Source: Limisalsivibrio acetivorans (GTDB taxonomy: Bacteria; Chrysiogenota; Deferribacteres; Deferribacterales; Geovibrionaceae). From it: a DNA stretch of 64,000 nucleotides. Position numbers and translations under genes: made by a program. Below, piece after piece: positions 1-9,380 of this stretch (its first letter is position 1; each line of letters starts with the position of its first letter). The notes beneath the pieces were generated by a model. That model saw only the letters and a program-made list of their open reading frames with translations. It made no database searches and was not told the DNA's origin. Where the stretch lies: the NCBI RefSeq assembly GCF_000421105.1, contig NZ_ATWF01000001.1, forward strand, positions 2,119,407 through 2,183,406, in the 5' to 3' direction.

Positions 1-342
1 CTCGCTCCCCATGCAGAAGAATGCGTTTGTGCCAGTACGTATGAACCTTATGCCGGCCTTTGAGGCGTGGTTTATGTGGCCTATGAGTTCATCTGTATGG
101 AGAAAGGGCTCTCCGCCTGTGAAGGAGAGAGCGGTTACGCTGTTTTGGGCGGCACGGTCGATGATCCTGCGTACCTTATCCTGCTCCAGCTTGCTCCGCT
201 GGAACTTCTCTTGAACACGCATGCCGCACTGGGGGCATTTTGCGTTGCAGTAGTCTGTCATCTGTATAATGACTTGACCGGGCATCCTTCCCCTCAGGAA
301 GGTTCCTGCCTGATTCATGAAATCCTTTGCATTTATGGACAT
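1..342 (-). CDS. Radical SAM domain protein (3' end beyond window)
   Basis: The open frame runs from an ATG at 342 off the left edge with no stop, giving 114 visible codons. An AAGGTGA ribosome site lies 4 bases before the ATG. Residues 27-34 read CNAKCPQC, the CX3CX2C motif that binds the radical-SAM [4Fe-4S] cluster, and TGGEPF follows about 40 residues later, the glycine-rich SAM-contacting motif. The protein is therefore a radical SAM enzyme; the substrate-specific C-terminal part is missing, so the reaction cannot be named. It starts 20 bases after the PHP-glycosyltransferase gene on the same strand, so the two are probably co-transcribed and may act in the same glycoconjugate or lipid pathway (inference). 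Confidence 0.85.
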   Translation of the reverse strand, partial: MSINAKDFMNQAGTFLRGRMPGQVIIQMTDYCNAKCPQCGMRVQEKFQRSKLEQDKVRRIIDRAAQNSVTALSFTGGEPFLHTDELIGHINHASKAGIRFIRTGTNAFFCMGSE

Positions 343-362
343 TAATTCACCTTGGTTATTAT

Positions 363-2798
363 TTATGCCACCGAGAACCTGCGTCCCGGTTCTTCTCCGT
401 TTTCTCCGGAGTTTTCCTGGCTAAGCTCCGGCTTCTTTTTAAGGAAGATATCCTGCAGTACCTTATCCCAGTTGAAGACCTCCATAACCCTTGCTCTGGC
501 AGCTATGGAGTATTTTTCATATTCCGCAGGACTGGTTCTGGCCATCTCTATGAGAGAGCTGATGCGCTCCTCCCACTCCTCAACATTATTAGCTGTGCAG
601 ACGAATCCGGTTTCGCCATCCTTGATGATCTCCTTCGGTCCACCTTCATCGGAAACGACGGCTGGAACTCCGCAAGCCTGAGCCTCCAGAACAACCATGC
701 CGAAGGTATCCGTGTTGCTGGGGAATACAAACAGATCCGAAGAGGCGTACATCTCGGGCATCCTGTCGTGCTCAATCTCGTTAAGGATCTCCATATTGCC
801 CAGTTCCTTGGCTGCAGATTTCGTTTCATCGATGAACGGGCCGTCACCCGCCATGACAAAGCGGATATTGTCGAAGCGTGCGTTTATCCTTTTGCAGAGG
901 TCAAAGTAGAACTCGAGGTTCTTATCCTTTGATATACGCCCTGCATAGGCGATAACAAAAGGGTCATCCGCAGTTTTTTCGCGCTTGACAGGGCGGAAGA
1001 GGCGTGTGTCGATCCCTCTGTTAAAGACGCTCATCTTCTCGCGGCTTATCCCCCTGCGCTCCATATAGAGCATGTATTCCCTTGAGGTTGTCTTAAGCTC
1101 AACTACGGCATCGAAGAACCAGCGAGTGTATGATTCCACAAGGGTTTTGAGGGAGTCGTTACCAGTGATCTCGTAGCACTCTTTGGTGAAGTCGGTGTGG
1201 TATATGCCGTAGCTCTTAACGCTCAACAGCTTCGATGCGAGAAGCCCGAGCAGGCCCACAGGGCCGGGTGTTGATATGTAGACCTCATCAGGATCGAAGT
1301 TGTAGATGTCCTCCAATGACTTAAGCACAGAGGGGATCTTAACCAGAAGCTTTTCGTAGTACGGCAGTTTAAAGGCGTGGACGGGTTTGAGATTCACAAA
1401 GTTTTCAGGAAGGCGGTGATCTACTTCATCATCGGTAAGTGAGCCGATGAGCTTAAGGTCGTATCCCTGCTCGGCGGCGAGTCTTCCTACGGTTCTTAAT
1501 GTTACCGATACGCCGTTTAGGTCATTAATAGTGTCTGTGAACCAGAGGATACGTTTTTTGTTGTTTACGCTTCTGATGGAGAATCGTCTCTCGAGTTCGT
1601 CCAGAATGCCCCTGTCTTTGTACATATGAGTGAAGGATGTGAAGAAAGGAACGCTCAGGAAGATCCCGGGAAGAACGGAGTTTATGCTCTTAAGTAGTTC
1701 ATCCAGTTTGAAATTGTTCTTATCAAGGTTAACACCGGATATCGCCATCTTAAGGTATTCATCGGCAATGTTAGCCGCTTTGTCGTAAACTACTTCAAGC
1801 TTCTTGTTCGTATTTGTATCGGATATGCCTCGAACTTCTTCCACAAGCTCAATAAGCTCAGCCCTCACACGGCTGGCATCTCTGGATCTGTTCCTGTTCT
1901 TTATCTTGAAACCCTTCATGCGGAGTCTTTCCATGAATGTGGGCTTGCGGTCGGTGAATATCTGGTTTGTTATATTGTTGAACAGGCTCTCAGCACCAGC
2001 CGCCTTGTTCTTGTTGTGCTGGGTGAAATCGTAGGCGATCTTGTACACTGTGAAAGCGAGTGTATGGAAGTTGCTGTAGTTCCCTGCGTGTCTCGTCTGT
2101 CTGGTTCTGAGTTTGTTGATAAACTCTTCGGGGGTGGACGCCTTTGTTATAGTGTATGTGTTGCCGAGAAAAAGCCCTGCGTGGTCATCGGAACCTCCGG
2201 TGAAGCCCTTTATCCATGAACTGGTGCTGAAAGGCTCGATGCGGTATTTGTCGTACAGCTCGTCTATCTTTTCCGGGGTTAACCCTTCTAGTACGTTGAC
2301 CCACGTCTGGTTGTGCAGTTTCCCCCTGCCGCCGTTTATCCCCTCAAAGACATCGAACAGGAGGACAAGCTTCTCAAGGTGTTCGATCTTCAGCCTGTTG
2401 TTGACGGAGTAGGTTCCGTGGGCGAGGGAATATGCCAGGTTCTGCTCGCGTATATAGTCACGGAAATCGTAGATATTGCGGCGGATTTTCTGTATCTCTG
2501 AGAACTGTGACTCGTTGAGGCCGTACACAAGGCAATGTATCTTGCATCCATCCTCGGGGAAATAAACCGTTGACTCAACCCCTGTGAAAGTATCCTCGGG
2601 GTGCTTCTCGTGAAGATACATAGATGCGTCTATTTTATTGTGGTCGGTTACGGTAACGAAATCCATTCCCCTTTCCTTCATAGTGTTATAGATGAAGTCG
2701 GGTTCTGTGTAGGACTCTGCTGAACCAAGTCTCTGCAGGAACCACTCAGTGGGGTGGTTTGAGAACTTGGAGTGACAGTGCAGGTCAGCCTTAGCCAT
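363..2798 (-). CDS. PHP-domain / GT4 glycosyltransferase fusion protein
   Basis: This 811-residue protein joins two domains. Residues about 1-260 are a PHP metal-dependent hydrolase: DLHCHS, TVTDHN, the AHG histidine and GSDDHAG supply the usual metal ligands. Residues about 430-790 are a GT-B family-4 glycosyltransferase with AYAGRISKDKN, VMAGDGP and the DTFG..EAQACG (EX7E) donor-sugar motif. An upstream in-frame ATG at 2864 exists, but the ATG at 2798 has a GGAGG 9 bases before it and starts directly on the PHP strand, so I chose it. It may transfer a sugar and hydrolyse or deacylate a related substrate (inference). No signal peptide or membrane span is evident, so it is probably cytoplasmic. 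It is the first gene of a two-gene minus-strand unit with the radical SAM gene. Confidence 0.85.
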   Translation of the reverse strand: MAKADLHCHSKFSNHPTEWFLQRLGSAESYTEPDFIYNTMKERGMDFVTVTDHNKIDASMYLHEKHPEDTFTGVESTVYFPEDGCKIHCLVYGLNESQFSEIQKIRRNIYDFRDYIREQNLAYSLAHGTYSVNNRLKIEHLEKLVLLFDVFEGINGGRGKLHNQTWVNVLEGLTPEKIDELYDKYRIEPFSTSSWIKGFTGGSDDHAGLFLGNTYTITKASTPEEFINKLRTRQTRHAGNYSNFHTLAFTVYKIAYDFTQHNKNKAAGAESLFNNITNQIFTDRKPTFMERLRMKGFKIKNRNRSRDASRVRAELIELVEEVRGISDTNTNKKLEVVYDKAANIADEYLKMAISGVNLDKNNFKLDELLKSINSVLPGIFLSVPFFTSFTHMYKDRGILDELERRFSIRSVNNKKRILWFTDTINDLNGVSVTLRTVGRLAAEQGYDLKLIGSLTDDEVDHRLPENFVNLKPVHAFKLPYYEKLLVKIPSVLKSLEDIYNFDPDEVYISTPGPVGLLGLLASKLLSVKSYGIYHTDFTKECYEITGNDSLKTLVESYTRWFFDAVVELKTTSREYMLYMERRGISREKMSVFNRGIDTRLFRPVKREKTADDPFVIAYAGRISKDKNLEFYFDLCKRINARFDNIRFVMAGDGPFIDETKSAAKELGNMEILNEIEHDRMPEMYASSDLFVFPSNTDTFGMVVLEAQACGVPAVVSDEGGPKEIIKDGETGFVCTANNVEEWEERISSLIEMARTSPAEYEKYSIAARARVMEVFNWDKVLQDIFLKKKPELSQENSGENGEEPGRRFSVA

Positions 2799-3034
2799 TG
2801 TATCTAGCCTCCGGTGGGTGTTTGGGGTTTTTCTGTCCGGATTTGTCCATCCGATCTGTATCATATATTATGTTGCATGTATTAATACAACCGGGCTGTT
2901 AATTTGTTGTGCCGTACTTGCAAAATAAATGTAAAGCCTAGTGATTTGATATTTTTTTTACAGTAACAACAAGAAAACCTGACAGGTGGGAAATATAGTT
3001 TTCTGTTAAGAACAGTTTTATTCATGGAGGCATG

Positions 3035-3892
3035 ATGAACACCTTAAGAGGGCCCAGAGTTAGAAAAGCTGTCGGAGTTATAGGAAGTCTTTCAAAGAAC
3101 TTCCGTTTTCGTCTTCGTACCTACAGACCCCACGTTAAAATCAATATCGATTCCCGGAAGTATACCGTTAAAACGATCGAGAACGGGCAGGAGCTCAGCG
3201 GGGTACTCAAGCTCCGTCACGAGGTTTTCTATCGTGAACTCCTTTCCAAGCGACGCCTTCGTGGGAAGGATATAGATAAATACGACTTCCAGTTTGATCA
3301 CCTGGCTGTTATCGAGAAATCAAGCGGAAACGTTATCGGCACATACAGACTCAACTGTTCACTTTTTAATGATAAGTTCTATTCCGCCAAAGAGTTCGAC
3401 ATGGACGGCATTATCGCAAAGCCCGGCACAAAGATCGAGCTAGGCAGGGCATGCATACACCCTGACTATAGAAGCGGCTCAACCATAGCGGCACTCTGGA
3501 AAGGGCTTGGTAAATATATGGCGGAAACTGGTTCATCAGCACTTTTCGGGTGTTCCTCTGTTAAAACAACGGATAACTTCACCATAGCACTCATACATAA
3601 CTACCTGATGGAGAACAATCTTGCGGATGAATCCCTCATAGCTATTCCCAGAGGGAAGTTCTATACCGAAAGATACTTCAAGATGCTCAGCATGATACAG
3701 GAGAAACGCTTCGCACCTTTCCGTGCGGCGGCGGAAAACCTTGTACCACCGCTTCTCCTCTCCTATCTCAAGGCAGGCGGTGTGGTATGCGGCGAGCCCG
3801 CTTTCGACAAGGCTTTCAGGTGCTACGACTACCTCACATTCCTCGAACTGGACAGCATGGAAGAAGGCTTCAGGAGAAAGTTTACAGAGTGA
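3035..3892 (+). CDS. olsB: Ornithine-lipid N-acyltransferase OlsB-like (GNAT fold)
   Basis: A 285-residue GNAT-type acyltransferase of the OlsB/autoinducer-synthase-like family. Residues around 45-70 (LKLRHEVFYRELL) and 100-140 (GTYRLNC ... ELGRACIHPDYR) carry the family's signature of LRxxVF, xGTYRL and ELxRxCVHPxYR. OlsB moves a 3-hydroxyacyl group from acyl-ACP to ornithine to give lyso-ornithine lipid. GGAGG lies 4 bases before the ATG at 3035; the ATG at 3032 is too close to the ribosome site. The next gene overlaps the stop codon and encodes an OlsA-like O-acyltransferase, which strongly supports the ornithine-lipid assignment. Other GNAT N-acyltransferase lipids, such as glycine lipids, cannot be excluded. 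Confidence 0.82.
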   Translation: MNTLRGPRVRKAVGVIGSLSKNFRFRLRTYRPHVKINIDSRKYTVKTIENGQELSGVLKLRHEVFYRELLSKRRLRGKDIDKYDFQFDHLAVIEKSSGNVIGTYRLNCSLFNDKFYSAKEFDMDGIIAKPGTKIELGRACIHPDYRSGSTIAALWKGLGKYMAETGSSALFGCSSVKTTDNFTIALIHNYLMENNLADESLIAIPRGKFYTERYFKMLSMIQEKRFAPFRAAAENLVPPLLLSYLKAGGVVCGEPAFDKAFRCYDYLTFLELDSMEEGFRRKFTE

Positions 3893-4641
3893 GGGGAGTG
3901 ATTGTTAAGTTTCTCATCCTGATATACATGTACACCCAGAGGCTGCTAAGGAGCCTCGTGCGGGATGAAGATGCAAAAAGAAGATTATCCATAGGTTTTA
4001 CAAGCATAATGTGCCGTCTTGGTCTGAATGCACTCAAGGTTCGTACAGAGGTTGATAACCGTGAGGGGCTCCACTCAGAAGGCGGCTGCTTGATCGTCTC
4101 CAACCATATGTCTTACATAGATATCCTGCTTATATCCTCACAGCGGCCGGCTGTGTTTGTCTCTACTAAAGAGGTGGAAGAGGACCCGTATACCGGTACA
4201 CTCGCCGCACTAGGCGGAACAGTCTTCATTGAGAGAAGGAGCGCCTCACGTATACGTGAGGAGATTGAGATGCTGGCAGAGCTAATGCGAAAAGGCTTTG
4301 CCGTTGTCATCTTTCCCGAAGGAACCACTACCAATGGAGAGAATATACTCCCATTCCGTGCACCCTTCATTGAAGCAGCAAAAAAAGCGGGCGTGCCTGT
4401 AATACCTGTGTGCATAAACTATAAAACAGTGAATGGAGAAAGGTTTTCGCCAAAAAATCGCGACCTCGTATGCTGGTACGGAGATATGGAGTTTGAACCC
4501 CACTTCAATGACCTTGTTAAACAAAAGGAGATCACTGCCCAAATCAATGTCCTGAATCCAGTGAGCTCAGAAGGGATGCGTAGAAAAGAACTCGGTGAAC
4601 TGCTACATCGAAATATTTCTGAAATCTTTGTATGTAATTAA
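3889..4641 (+). CDS. olsA: 1-acylglycerol-3-phosphate / lyso-ornithine lipid O-acyltransferase OlsA-like
   Basis: PlsC-family O-acyltransferase, about 250 residues. NHMSYID gives the HX4D catalytic motif, FIERRSASR the second substrate block, and FPEGTTT the phosphate-binding block. In the OlsBA pathway it adds the second acyl chain to lyso-ornithine lipid; general phosphatidic-acid synthesis is the alternative. I placed the start at GTG 3889, which overlaps the olsB stop as GTGA and has AGGAG 11 bases upstream; an ATG at 3787 would run deep into olsB in another frame and is unlikely. The N-terminal hydrophobic stretch (FLILIYMYTQ) suggests membrane association. The gene is followed directly by a repeat element in the same orientation. 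Confidence 0.83.
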   Translation: MRGVIVKFLILIYMYTQRLLRSLVRDEDAKRRLSIGFTSIMCRLGLNALKVRTEVDNREGLHSEGGCLIVSNHMSYIDILLISSQRPAVFVSTKEVEEDPYTGTLAALGGTVFIERRSASRIREEIEMLAELMRKGFAVVIFPEGTTTNGENILPFRAPFIEAAKKAGVPVIPVCINYKTVNGERFSPKNRDLVCWYGDMEFEPHFNDLVKQKEITAQINVLNPVSSEGMRRKELGELLHRNISEIFVCN

Positions 4642-4650
4642 AGCACTAAG

Positions 4651-4824
4651 GGGAAATTTTAATGATGACGAATTTCCCAGATTGGATTAGTCTGGCTTCC
4701 ATGGATGGAAGCCCTGAAGGCGAAACTAAATTGAATTGTATTCAATTTATGTAGCCGGAAGTGCGAGAGGGCAGGGTTTCCCTGCCCGAACAACAATGGA
4801 ATTTCCATGGATGGTAAATTCCAT
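4651..4824 (+). repeat. Hairpin repeat element, copy 1 (CsrA-motif-like loops)
   Basis: Between convergent olsA and the response-regulator gene lies a string of five hairpins: 4651-4678 (GGGAAATT stem), 4694-4713 (GGCTTCC / hexaloop ATGGAT / GGAAGCC), 4728-4748 (AAATTGAAT stem, TGT loop), 4769-4787 (GGGCAGGG stem, TTT loop) and 4796-4824 (TGGAATTTCC / ATGGAT / GG-T-AAATTCCA). The same modules recur at 12.3-13.95 kb and 23.7-24.4 kb in the opposite orientation. There is no credible reading frame. Two of the five loops expose GGA as C-ANGGAN-G on the olsA strand, so any read-through olsA transcript would carry them. Confidence 0.8.
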
Positions 4825-4849
4825 AGATTAAATCAGATAAGAAAGCCCA

Positions 4850-5206
4850 CTACTCAGTGTATTCCTTCACCTTCTTAAGTATTAACTCCGGCTTGCGTTC
4901 CTTTGTTAAATACTCATCTGCATAAAGTGATGAAAAGTTGCGCTTATACTGCTCGTAGGCTGTGAGAAGGAAAACAGGGAGCTGCTCGTTCTTAATCTTT
5001 ATCTCCTTGAGTATATCAAGGCCGCTCTTACCGGGCATATTCACATCAAGAAGAACAAGATCCGGCAGCTCTTTGCTCAGCTCCTCCAGTGCCTGCTCGC
5101 CATCCATAGCTACACTAACCTCATAGTCGTTAGAGGTTAATAACTCGCTGTAGAACTGGATAATCCCTCTGTCATCATCCACAAGCAGAACCTTTGCTTT
5201 ACTCAT
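4850..5206 (-). CDS. Single-domain response regulator (CheY-like receiver)
   Basis: A 118-residue protein that is only a receiver domain. The acidic pocket is VDDD at residues 9-12, the phospho-acceptor is Asp54 (LVLLDVNMPG), the switch threonine is T82 (FLLTAY) and the conserved lysine is K102 (YLTKE). There is no output domain, so it must act by protein contact or in a phosphorelay. Its start overlaps the 3' end of the histidine-kinase gene upstream by 8 bases, so the kinase is the obvious partner. Target unknown. Confidence 0.9.
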   Translation of the reverse strand: MSKAKVLLVDDDRGIIQFYSELLTSNDYEVSVAMDGEQALEELSKELPDLVLLDVNMPGKSGLDILKEIKIKNEQLPVFLLTAYEQYKRNFSSLYADEYLTKERKPELILKKVKEYTE

Positions 5207-6662
5207 CTATTCCTCCATGCCTCGGAAGTATCAGGGCAAAAACCGCACCACTCTCATCGTTGCTGACAACAATATCGCCGCCATGTGCAGTCATTATCTT
5301 CTTTGACAGTGGAAGACCCAGCCCAGTTCCGTCTTTCTTCGTTGTATGAAAGGGCTCGAATATCTTCTCGATATCATCAAGGGCTACCCCCCCTCCGCTG
5401 TCTTTTATATACAATATAGTTTTTTCTTCATTATGTTCAGCAGAAATCTTTAAATCACCGCCGTCAGGCATAGCTTGAATACCATTGATGATAATATTAA
5501 TCAACACCTGTTTAAACCTGTCGGGGTCAACAAGAACCTTCAAACCGGGCTCAACATCCGTCGATACATGTACCATGTTCACGCTGAATTTTTCCCTGAG
5601 AAGGTTTGTTATCTCGTCTGTTACATCCTTAAGATTCATCAGAGTGAACTTGAGATCCACATTCTTTGAGTAATCGAGGATTTCAGAGACGAGGTTTTCA
5701 AGCCTGCCAACCTCAGACTGGATCATGCGAACGTAGTTCTCTGTTCTCGGATCGTTGCAGAAGCTGGCAAGCCTCTTTGCAAAGCCGCCTATGGCGACAA
5801 GCGGATTCTTAAGCTCGTGGGCAACTGTGGCGGCAAGTTTACCCATCTTCACAAGATCCTTAGAGATATAATCGATACTTGCAGGTTCCCTTGCAGAGCT
5901 ACGATATCTTTCAAGCTCAGAGCGGATGTTTGTGAACTCCATCGAGAGTGAAATGATGCTGGCATACAACGAGACAAAATCTAGATCACAGGGGCTGAAA
6001 ACATCCTTTTTAACCATGAGCACCCCTGTGGGTCTTGTCCCAATACCCAATGAGGAGGCTGTGACTTCACCATCGATAAACTCCTCAACGGGTCCCCAGT
6101 TATCAAGTTTGGAAAGATCAATGGTATCCGAACGTTTAAAGAACATTATGTCGGAAAGAATATTCTTCTTGTTTAGCTTTATTTTCTTTGAGCGGAACTC
6201 AAGGCTTGTGGTGTCTACCTCAAACCCTCTTTGTCCGAAAACAACCCCTCTCAGCTCCATAAGAGCCTCGTTGAGGAAGAATATAGCAGCCCTTTCGTAA
6301 TTTCCGGGTTTTATAAGATTAGAGATTACCTCACCAAGAACAATGTCTATGCTATGATTACCGATCGCCTCGAGAAGCGTTGCGCCTTTTAGGTAATGGT
6401 TGTATAGATAGGTTTTGTTTGCCTCAAAGTAAACACTGGCGAGCTCGCAGAATACCTCATGCTTAGCGTCCTTGAGCTCTTCTTCGGCATCGTACCTTAT
6501 CTCAACACGATATAAATCGGTTTCAGCAATGCTTACGAACCTCTCAGGGGCTCCTTTGAATTCTTTTTCATGGAGAGCACCATCCACGTGAACACGGATC
6601 CTTGTTACACTGATATTCAATATCTTATCTAGGAGGCTTATAAACCGTAATTCAGAATACAT
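5199..6662 (-). CDS. Soluble sensor histidine kinase
   Basis: A 487-residue kinase without membrane spans, hence cytoplasmic. Residues about 60-250 form a GAF-like sensory region, followed by a short coiled linker. The H-box is AHELKNPL with His282; the ATPase domain has the N-box NIIINGIQAM, G1 DSGGGV and G2 GTGLGLPLSKK. It phosphorylates itself and presumably the overlapping downstream receiver protein. The start at 6662 lies just after the ppdK terminator and has no strong ribosome site, so the exact N-terminus is less sure. The input signal cannot be read from the sequence. Confidence 0.88.
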   Translation of the reverse strand: MYSELRFISLLDKILNISVTRIRVHVDGALHEKEFKGAPERFVSIAETDLYRVEIRYDAEEELKDAKHEVFCELASVYFEANKTYLYNHYLKGATLLEAIGNHSIDIVLGEVISNLIKPGNYERAAIFFLNEALMELRGVVFGQRGFEVDTTSLEFRSKKIKLNKKNILSDIMFFKRSDTIDLSKLDNWGPVEEFIDGEVTASSLGIGTRPTGVLMVKKDVFSPCDLDFVSLYASIISLSMEFTNIRSELERYRSSAREPASIDYISKDLVKMGKLAATVAHELKNPLVAIGGFAKRLASFCNDPRTENYVRMIQSEVGRLENLVSEILDYSKNVDLKFTLMNLKDVTDEITNLLREKFSVNMVHVSTDVEPGLKVLVDPDRFKQVLINIIINGIQAMPDGGDLKISAEHNEEKTILYIKDSGGGVALDDIEKIFEPFHTTKKDGTGLGLPLSKKIMTAHGGDIVVSNDESGAVFALILPRHGGIDE

Positions 6663-6679
6663 TGCATGTTCCCGTGCTT

Positions 6680-6703
6680 AAAAAAGGGGGCCGAAGCCCC
6701 CTT
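6680..6703 (-). terminator. Rho-independent terminator after ppdK
   Basis: GGGGGC (6686-6691), loop CGAA, GCCCCC (6696-6701) forms a perfect 6-bp stem. Read on the minus strand it is followed by a run of six T. It separates ppdK from the histidine-kinase gene. Confidence 0.9.
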
Positions 6704-6732
6704 GGATGAGCCTATTATGTTTGTTGGTTATA

Positions 6733-9360
6733 CTATTTGTTCTTCAATGCCGCATGGGCAGCGGACAGCCTTGCAACAGGTACTCTGAAAGGTGAGCAGC
6801 TGACATAGTCTAGCCCTGTTTTCTGGCAGAAGTTTATTGATTCAGGGTCACCGCCGTGTTCACCGCAGATTCCCGTCTTAAGATCTTTCTTAACGGAGCG
6901 CCCCTTCTGAACTCCCATCTCAACGAGCTGGCCAACGCCGCTCTGGTCTATGGATACAAAGGGGTCATCGCTGTAGATCCCCTTGTCCACATAGAGGGGG
7001 AGGAACCTGCCGGAATCATCCCTGCTGACTCCAAGGGTTGTCTGCGTGAGATCGTTTGTGCCGAAGGAGAAGAAGTCCGCATGGGCCGCAACTTCGTCTG
7101 CTGTAAGGGCGGCTCTGGGGAGCTCGATCATCGTTCCCACGAGGTACTCAACCTTTCTTCCAGCCTTCTCGAAGGACTCTTCTGCAACTCTTTCAACCAT
7201 TTCACGAAGTTCGCTCAGCTCCTTCTCATGCCCCACAAGGGGGATCATGATCTCGGGAACAACGGTCTGCCCCTCTGCGCCGAGTTCGCAGGCTGCCTCG
7301 AATATAGCCTCGCACTGCATCTCGTATATCTCGGGATAGGTTATACCGAGGCGGCAGCCTCTATGACCGAGCATAGGGTTAAACTCATGGAGTTCGCTCG
7401 CCTTCCTCTTAAGCTCCTCGAACTGAAGGCCGGAGGCATCTGCCACACGCTGAATATCCTCATCTGTGTGGGGGATAAACTCGTGGAGCGGGGGGTCAAG
7501 GAGTCTGATTGTGACGGGTAGTCCGGCCATAGCCTTGAATATGCCGAGGAAGTCCTCCTTCTGGAAGGGCTTCACCTTGGCAAGTGCTCTTCTGCGACCC
7601 TCTTCACAACTGGCGAGGATCATCTCGCGAACTGCGTCGATACGCTCCGCCTCGAAGAACATGTGCTCCGTACGGCAGAGGCCGATACCTTGGGCTCCGA
7701 AATCCCTAGCAGTGGCTGAATCCTTCGGTGTGTCCGCGTTGGTGCGAACGCCAAGTGTTCTGAACTCATCCGACCATGCGAGGATCTTGGCGAACTCTCC
7801 CGAAAGTGTAGGCTCCACAAGGGGAACCTTGTCGATTATCACTTCGCCTGTCGTTCCGTTTATAGTGATCCAGTCACCCTCTTTAACGGTATGGCCGGCT
7901 ACGCTGAACTGCTTAGCCTTTTCGTCGATATCAAGAGAGCCGCATCCGGCAACACAGCACTTACCCATTCCTCTGGCAACAACTGCGGCGTGGCTTGTCA
8001 TACCGCCTGTGGCTGTAAGAATGCCCTTGGAGGCGTGCATGCCGCCAATGTCTTCGGGGCTTGTCTCGTTACGGACAAGGATAACATCCTCACCCTTTTC
8101 CCTCATGCTCTCGGCAATCTCCGCATTGAACACAGCCTTGCCCACAGCAGCGCCGGGTGATGCGGGGAGCCCTTTTGCAACAGCCTCATAGGAGGTGCTT
8201 TCATCGATCATGGGATGCAGAAGTTGATCCACCTGATCGGGAGCAACACGAAGTACGGCTGTCTCCTTATCGATAAAGCCTTCCTCAACCATATCAACGG
8301 CTATCTTAACAGCGGCGGCCGCTGTTCGTTTTCCCGTTCTGGTCTGGAGCATGAAGAGCTTATTTCTCTCTATGGTAAACTCTATATCCTGAACATCCTT
8401 GTAGTGGTTCTCCAGCTTGCGGTAAACCTCTTCAAGCTGTTGAAAGGCTTCGGGCATTCTGTCCTGCAGGTCCTTTATCGGTTCGGGGGTACGGATACCA
8501 GCAACGACATCCTCACCCTGGGCGTTTATGAGGAATTCACCGAAGAATTCCTTCTCGCCTGTGGAGGGGTTTCTTGTGAAGGCAACGCCTGTTCCGCAGT
8601 CATCCCCCATGTTTCCGAAAACCATAGCCTGAACGTTAACACCCGTTCCCCACTCGTGGGGTATCTTGTGGATCTTCCTGTAGGTCTTGGCACGCTGGTT
8701 ATTCCATGAGTCGAATACGGCATTAACAGCAAGCTTCAGCTGCTCCTTCGGCTCCTGGGGAAAAGGATTCCCCGTTTCCATGGAGACAACTTTCTTGAAC
8801 TCCTCAACAAGCTTGGCGAGGTCCTCCGCATCCAGCTGGGTATCTATCTCCACATTCTTATCCTGCTTCATCTGGCGGAGGATCTTCTCAAATTTATTAT
8901 GGCTGATGCCCAGCACAACATCACCGAACATCTGTATGAATCTTCTGTAGGAATCGTATGCAAAACGTTTGTTGTTTGAGGACTTTGCAAGCCCATCAAC
9001 GGATACATCGTTAAGCCCGAGGTTAAGGACAGTGTCCATCATACCGGGCATGGAAACCCTTGCTCCGGAGCGGACAGAGACAAGGAGGGGAAACTCATCG
9101 TCACCGAACTTTTTCCCGGTGCTTTTCTCAAGATCCTCCATCGCCTTTTCCATCTGGCCCTCAAGGCCGTCTGGATAGTTTCTGTCGTTGTTGTAATATT
9201 CAACGCAGGCTCCGGTGGTAATAGTGAAACCGGGAGGGACGGGGATTCCGATGTTGGTCATCTCGGCGAGACCCGCACCTTTTCCGCCTAACAGCTCCTT
9301 ATCGGAGCCCTCCCCTTCGGCCTTGCCGTCGCCGAAGAAGTATACCCATTTTTGTGACAT
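6733..9360 (-). CDS. ppdK: Pyruvate, phosphate dikinase
   Basis: An 875-residue enzyme of the usual PPDK length. It interconverts pyruvate + ATP + Pi with phosphoenolpyruvate + AMP + PPi. The N-terminal ATP-grasp domain opens with VYFFGDGKAEG and LLGGKGAGLAEM. The swivelling phosphohistidine domain has GGMTSHAAVVARGMGK, whose His carries the phosphate. The C-terminal PEP/pyruvate TIM barrel has GLCRTEHMF and the catalytic-loop GICGEHGGDP. It lies 20 bases after glyS on the same strand and is closed by a strong terminator. In an anaerobe it would serve gluconeogenesis from acetate or pyruvate, or a PPi-linked glycolysis. Confidence 0.97.
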   Translation of the reverse strand: MSQKWVYFFGDGKAEGEGSDKELLGGKGAGLAEMTNIGIPVPPGFTITTGACVEYYNNDRNYPDGLEGQMEKAMEDLEKSTGKKFGDDEFPLLVSVRSGARVSMPGMMDTVLNLGLNDVSVDGLAKSSNNKRFAYDSYRRFIQMFGDVVLGISHNKFEKILRQMKQDKNVEIDTQLDAEDLAKLVEEFKKVVSMETGNPFPQEPKEQLKLAVNAVFDSWNNQRAKTYRKIHKIPHEWGTGVNVQAMVFGNMGDDCGTGVAFTRNPSTGEKEFFGEFLINAQGEDVVAGIRTPEPIKDLQDRMPEAFQQLEEVYRKLENHYKDVQDIEFTIERNKLFMLQTRTGKRTAAAAVKIAVDMVEEGFIDKETAVLRVAPDQVDQLLHPMIDESTSYEAVAKGLPASPGAAVGKAVFNAEIAESMREKGEDVILVRNETSPEDIGGMHASKGILTATGGMTSHAAVVARGMGKCCVAGCGSLDIDEKAKQFSVAGHTVKEGDWITINGTTGEVIIDKVPLVEPTLSGEFAKILAWSDEFRTLGVRTNADTPKDSATARDFGAQGIGLCRTEHMFFEAERIDAVREMILASCEEGRRRALAKVKPFQKEDFLGIFKAMAGLPVTIRLLDPPLHEFIPHTDEDIQRVADASGLQFEELKRKASELHEFNPMLGHRGCRLGITYPEIYEMQCEAIFEAACELGAEGQTVVPEIMIPLVGHEKELSELREMVERVAEESFEKAGRKVEYLVGTMIELPRAALTADEVAAHADFFSFGTNDLTQTTLGVSRDDSGRFLPLYVDKGIYSDDPFVSIDQSGVGQLVEMGVQKGRSVKKDLKTGICGEHGGDPESINFCQKTGLDYVSCSPFRVPVARLSAAHAALKNK

Positions 9361-9380
9361 TACATGACCCCCAAAATTTA

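Noticed and set aside
3787-3888. ATG 3787 as the start of the OlsA-like gene
   Set aside because: It would overlap 100 bases of olsB in another frame and encode an Arg-rich segment unlike PlsC proteins; the GTG at 3889 with a ribosome site fits better.
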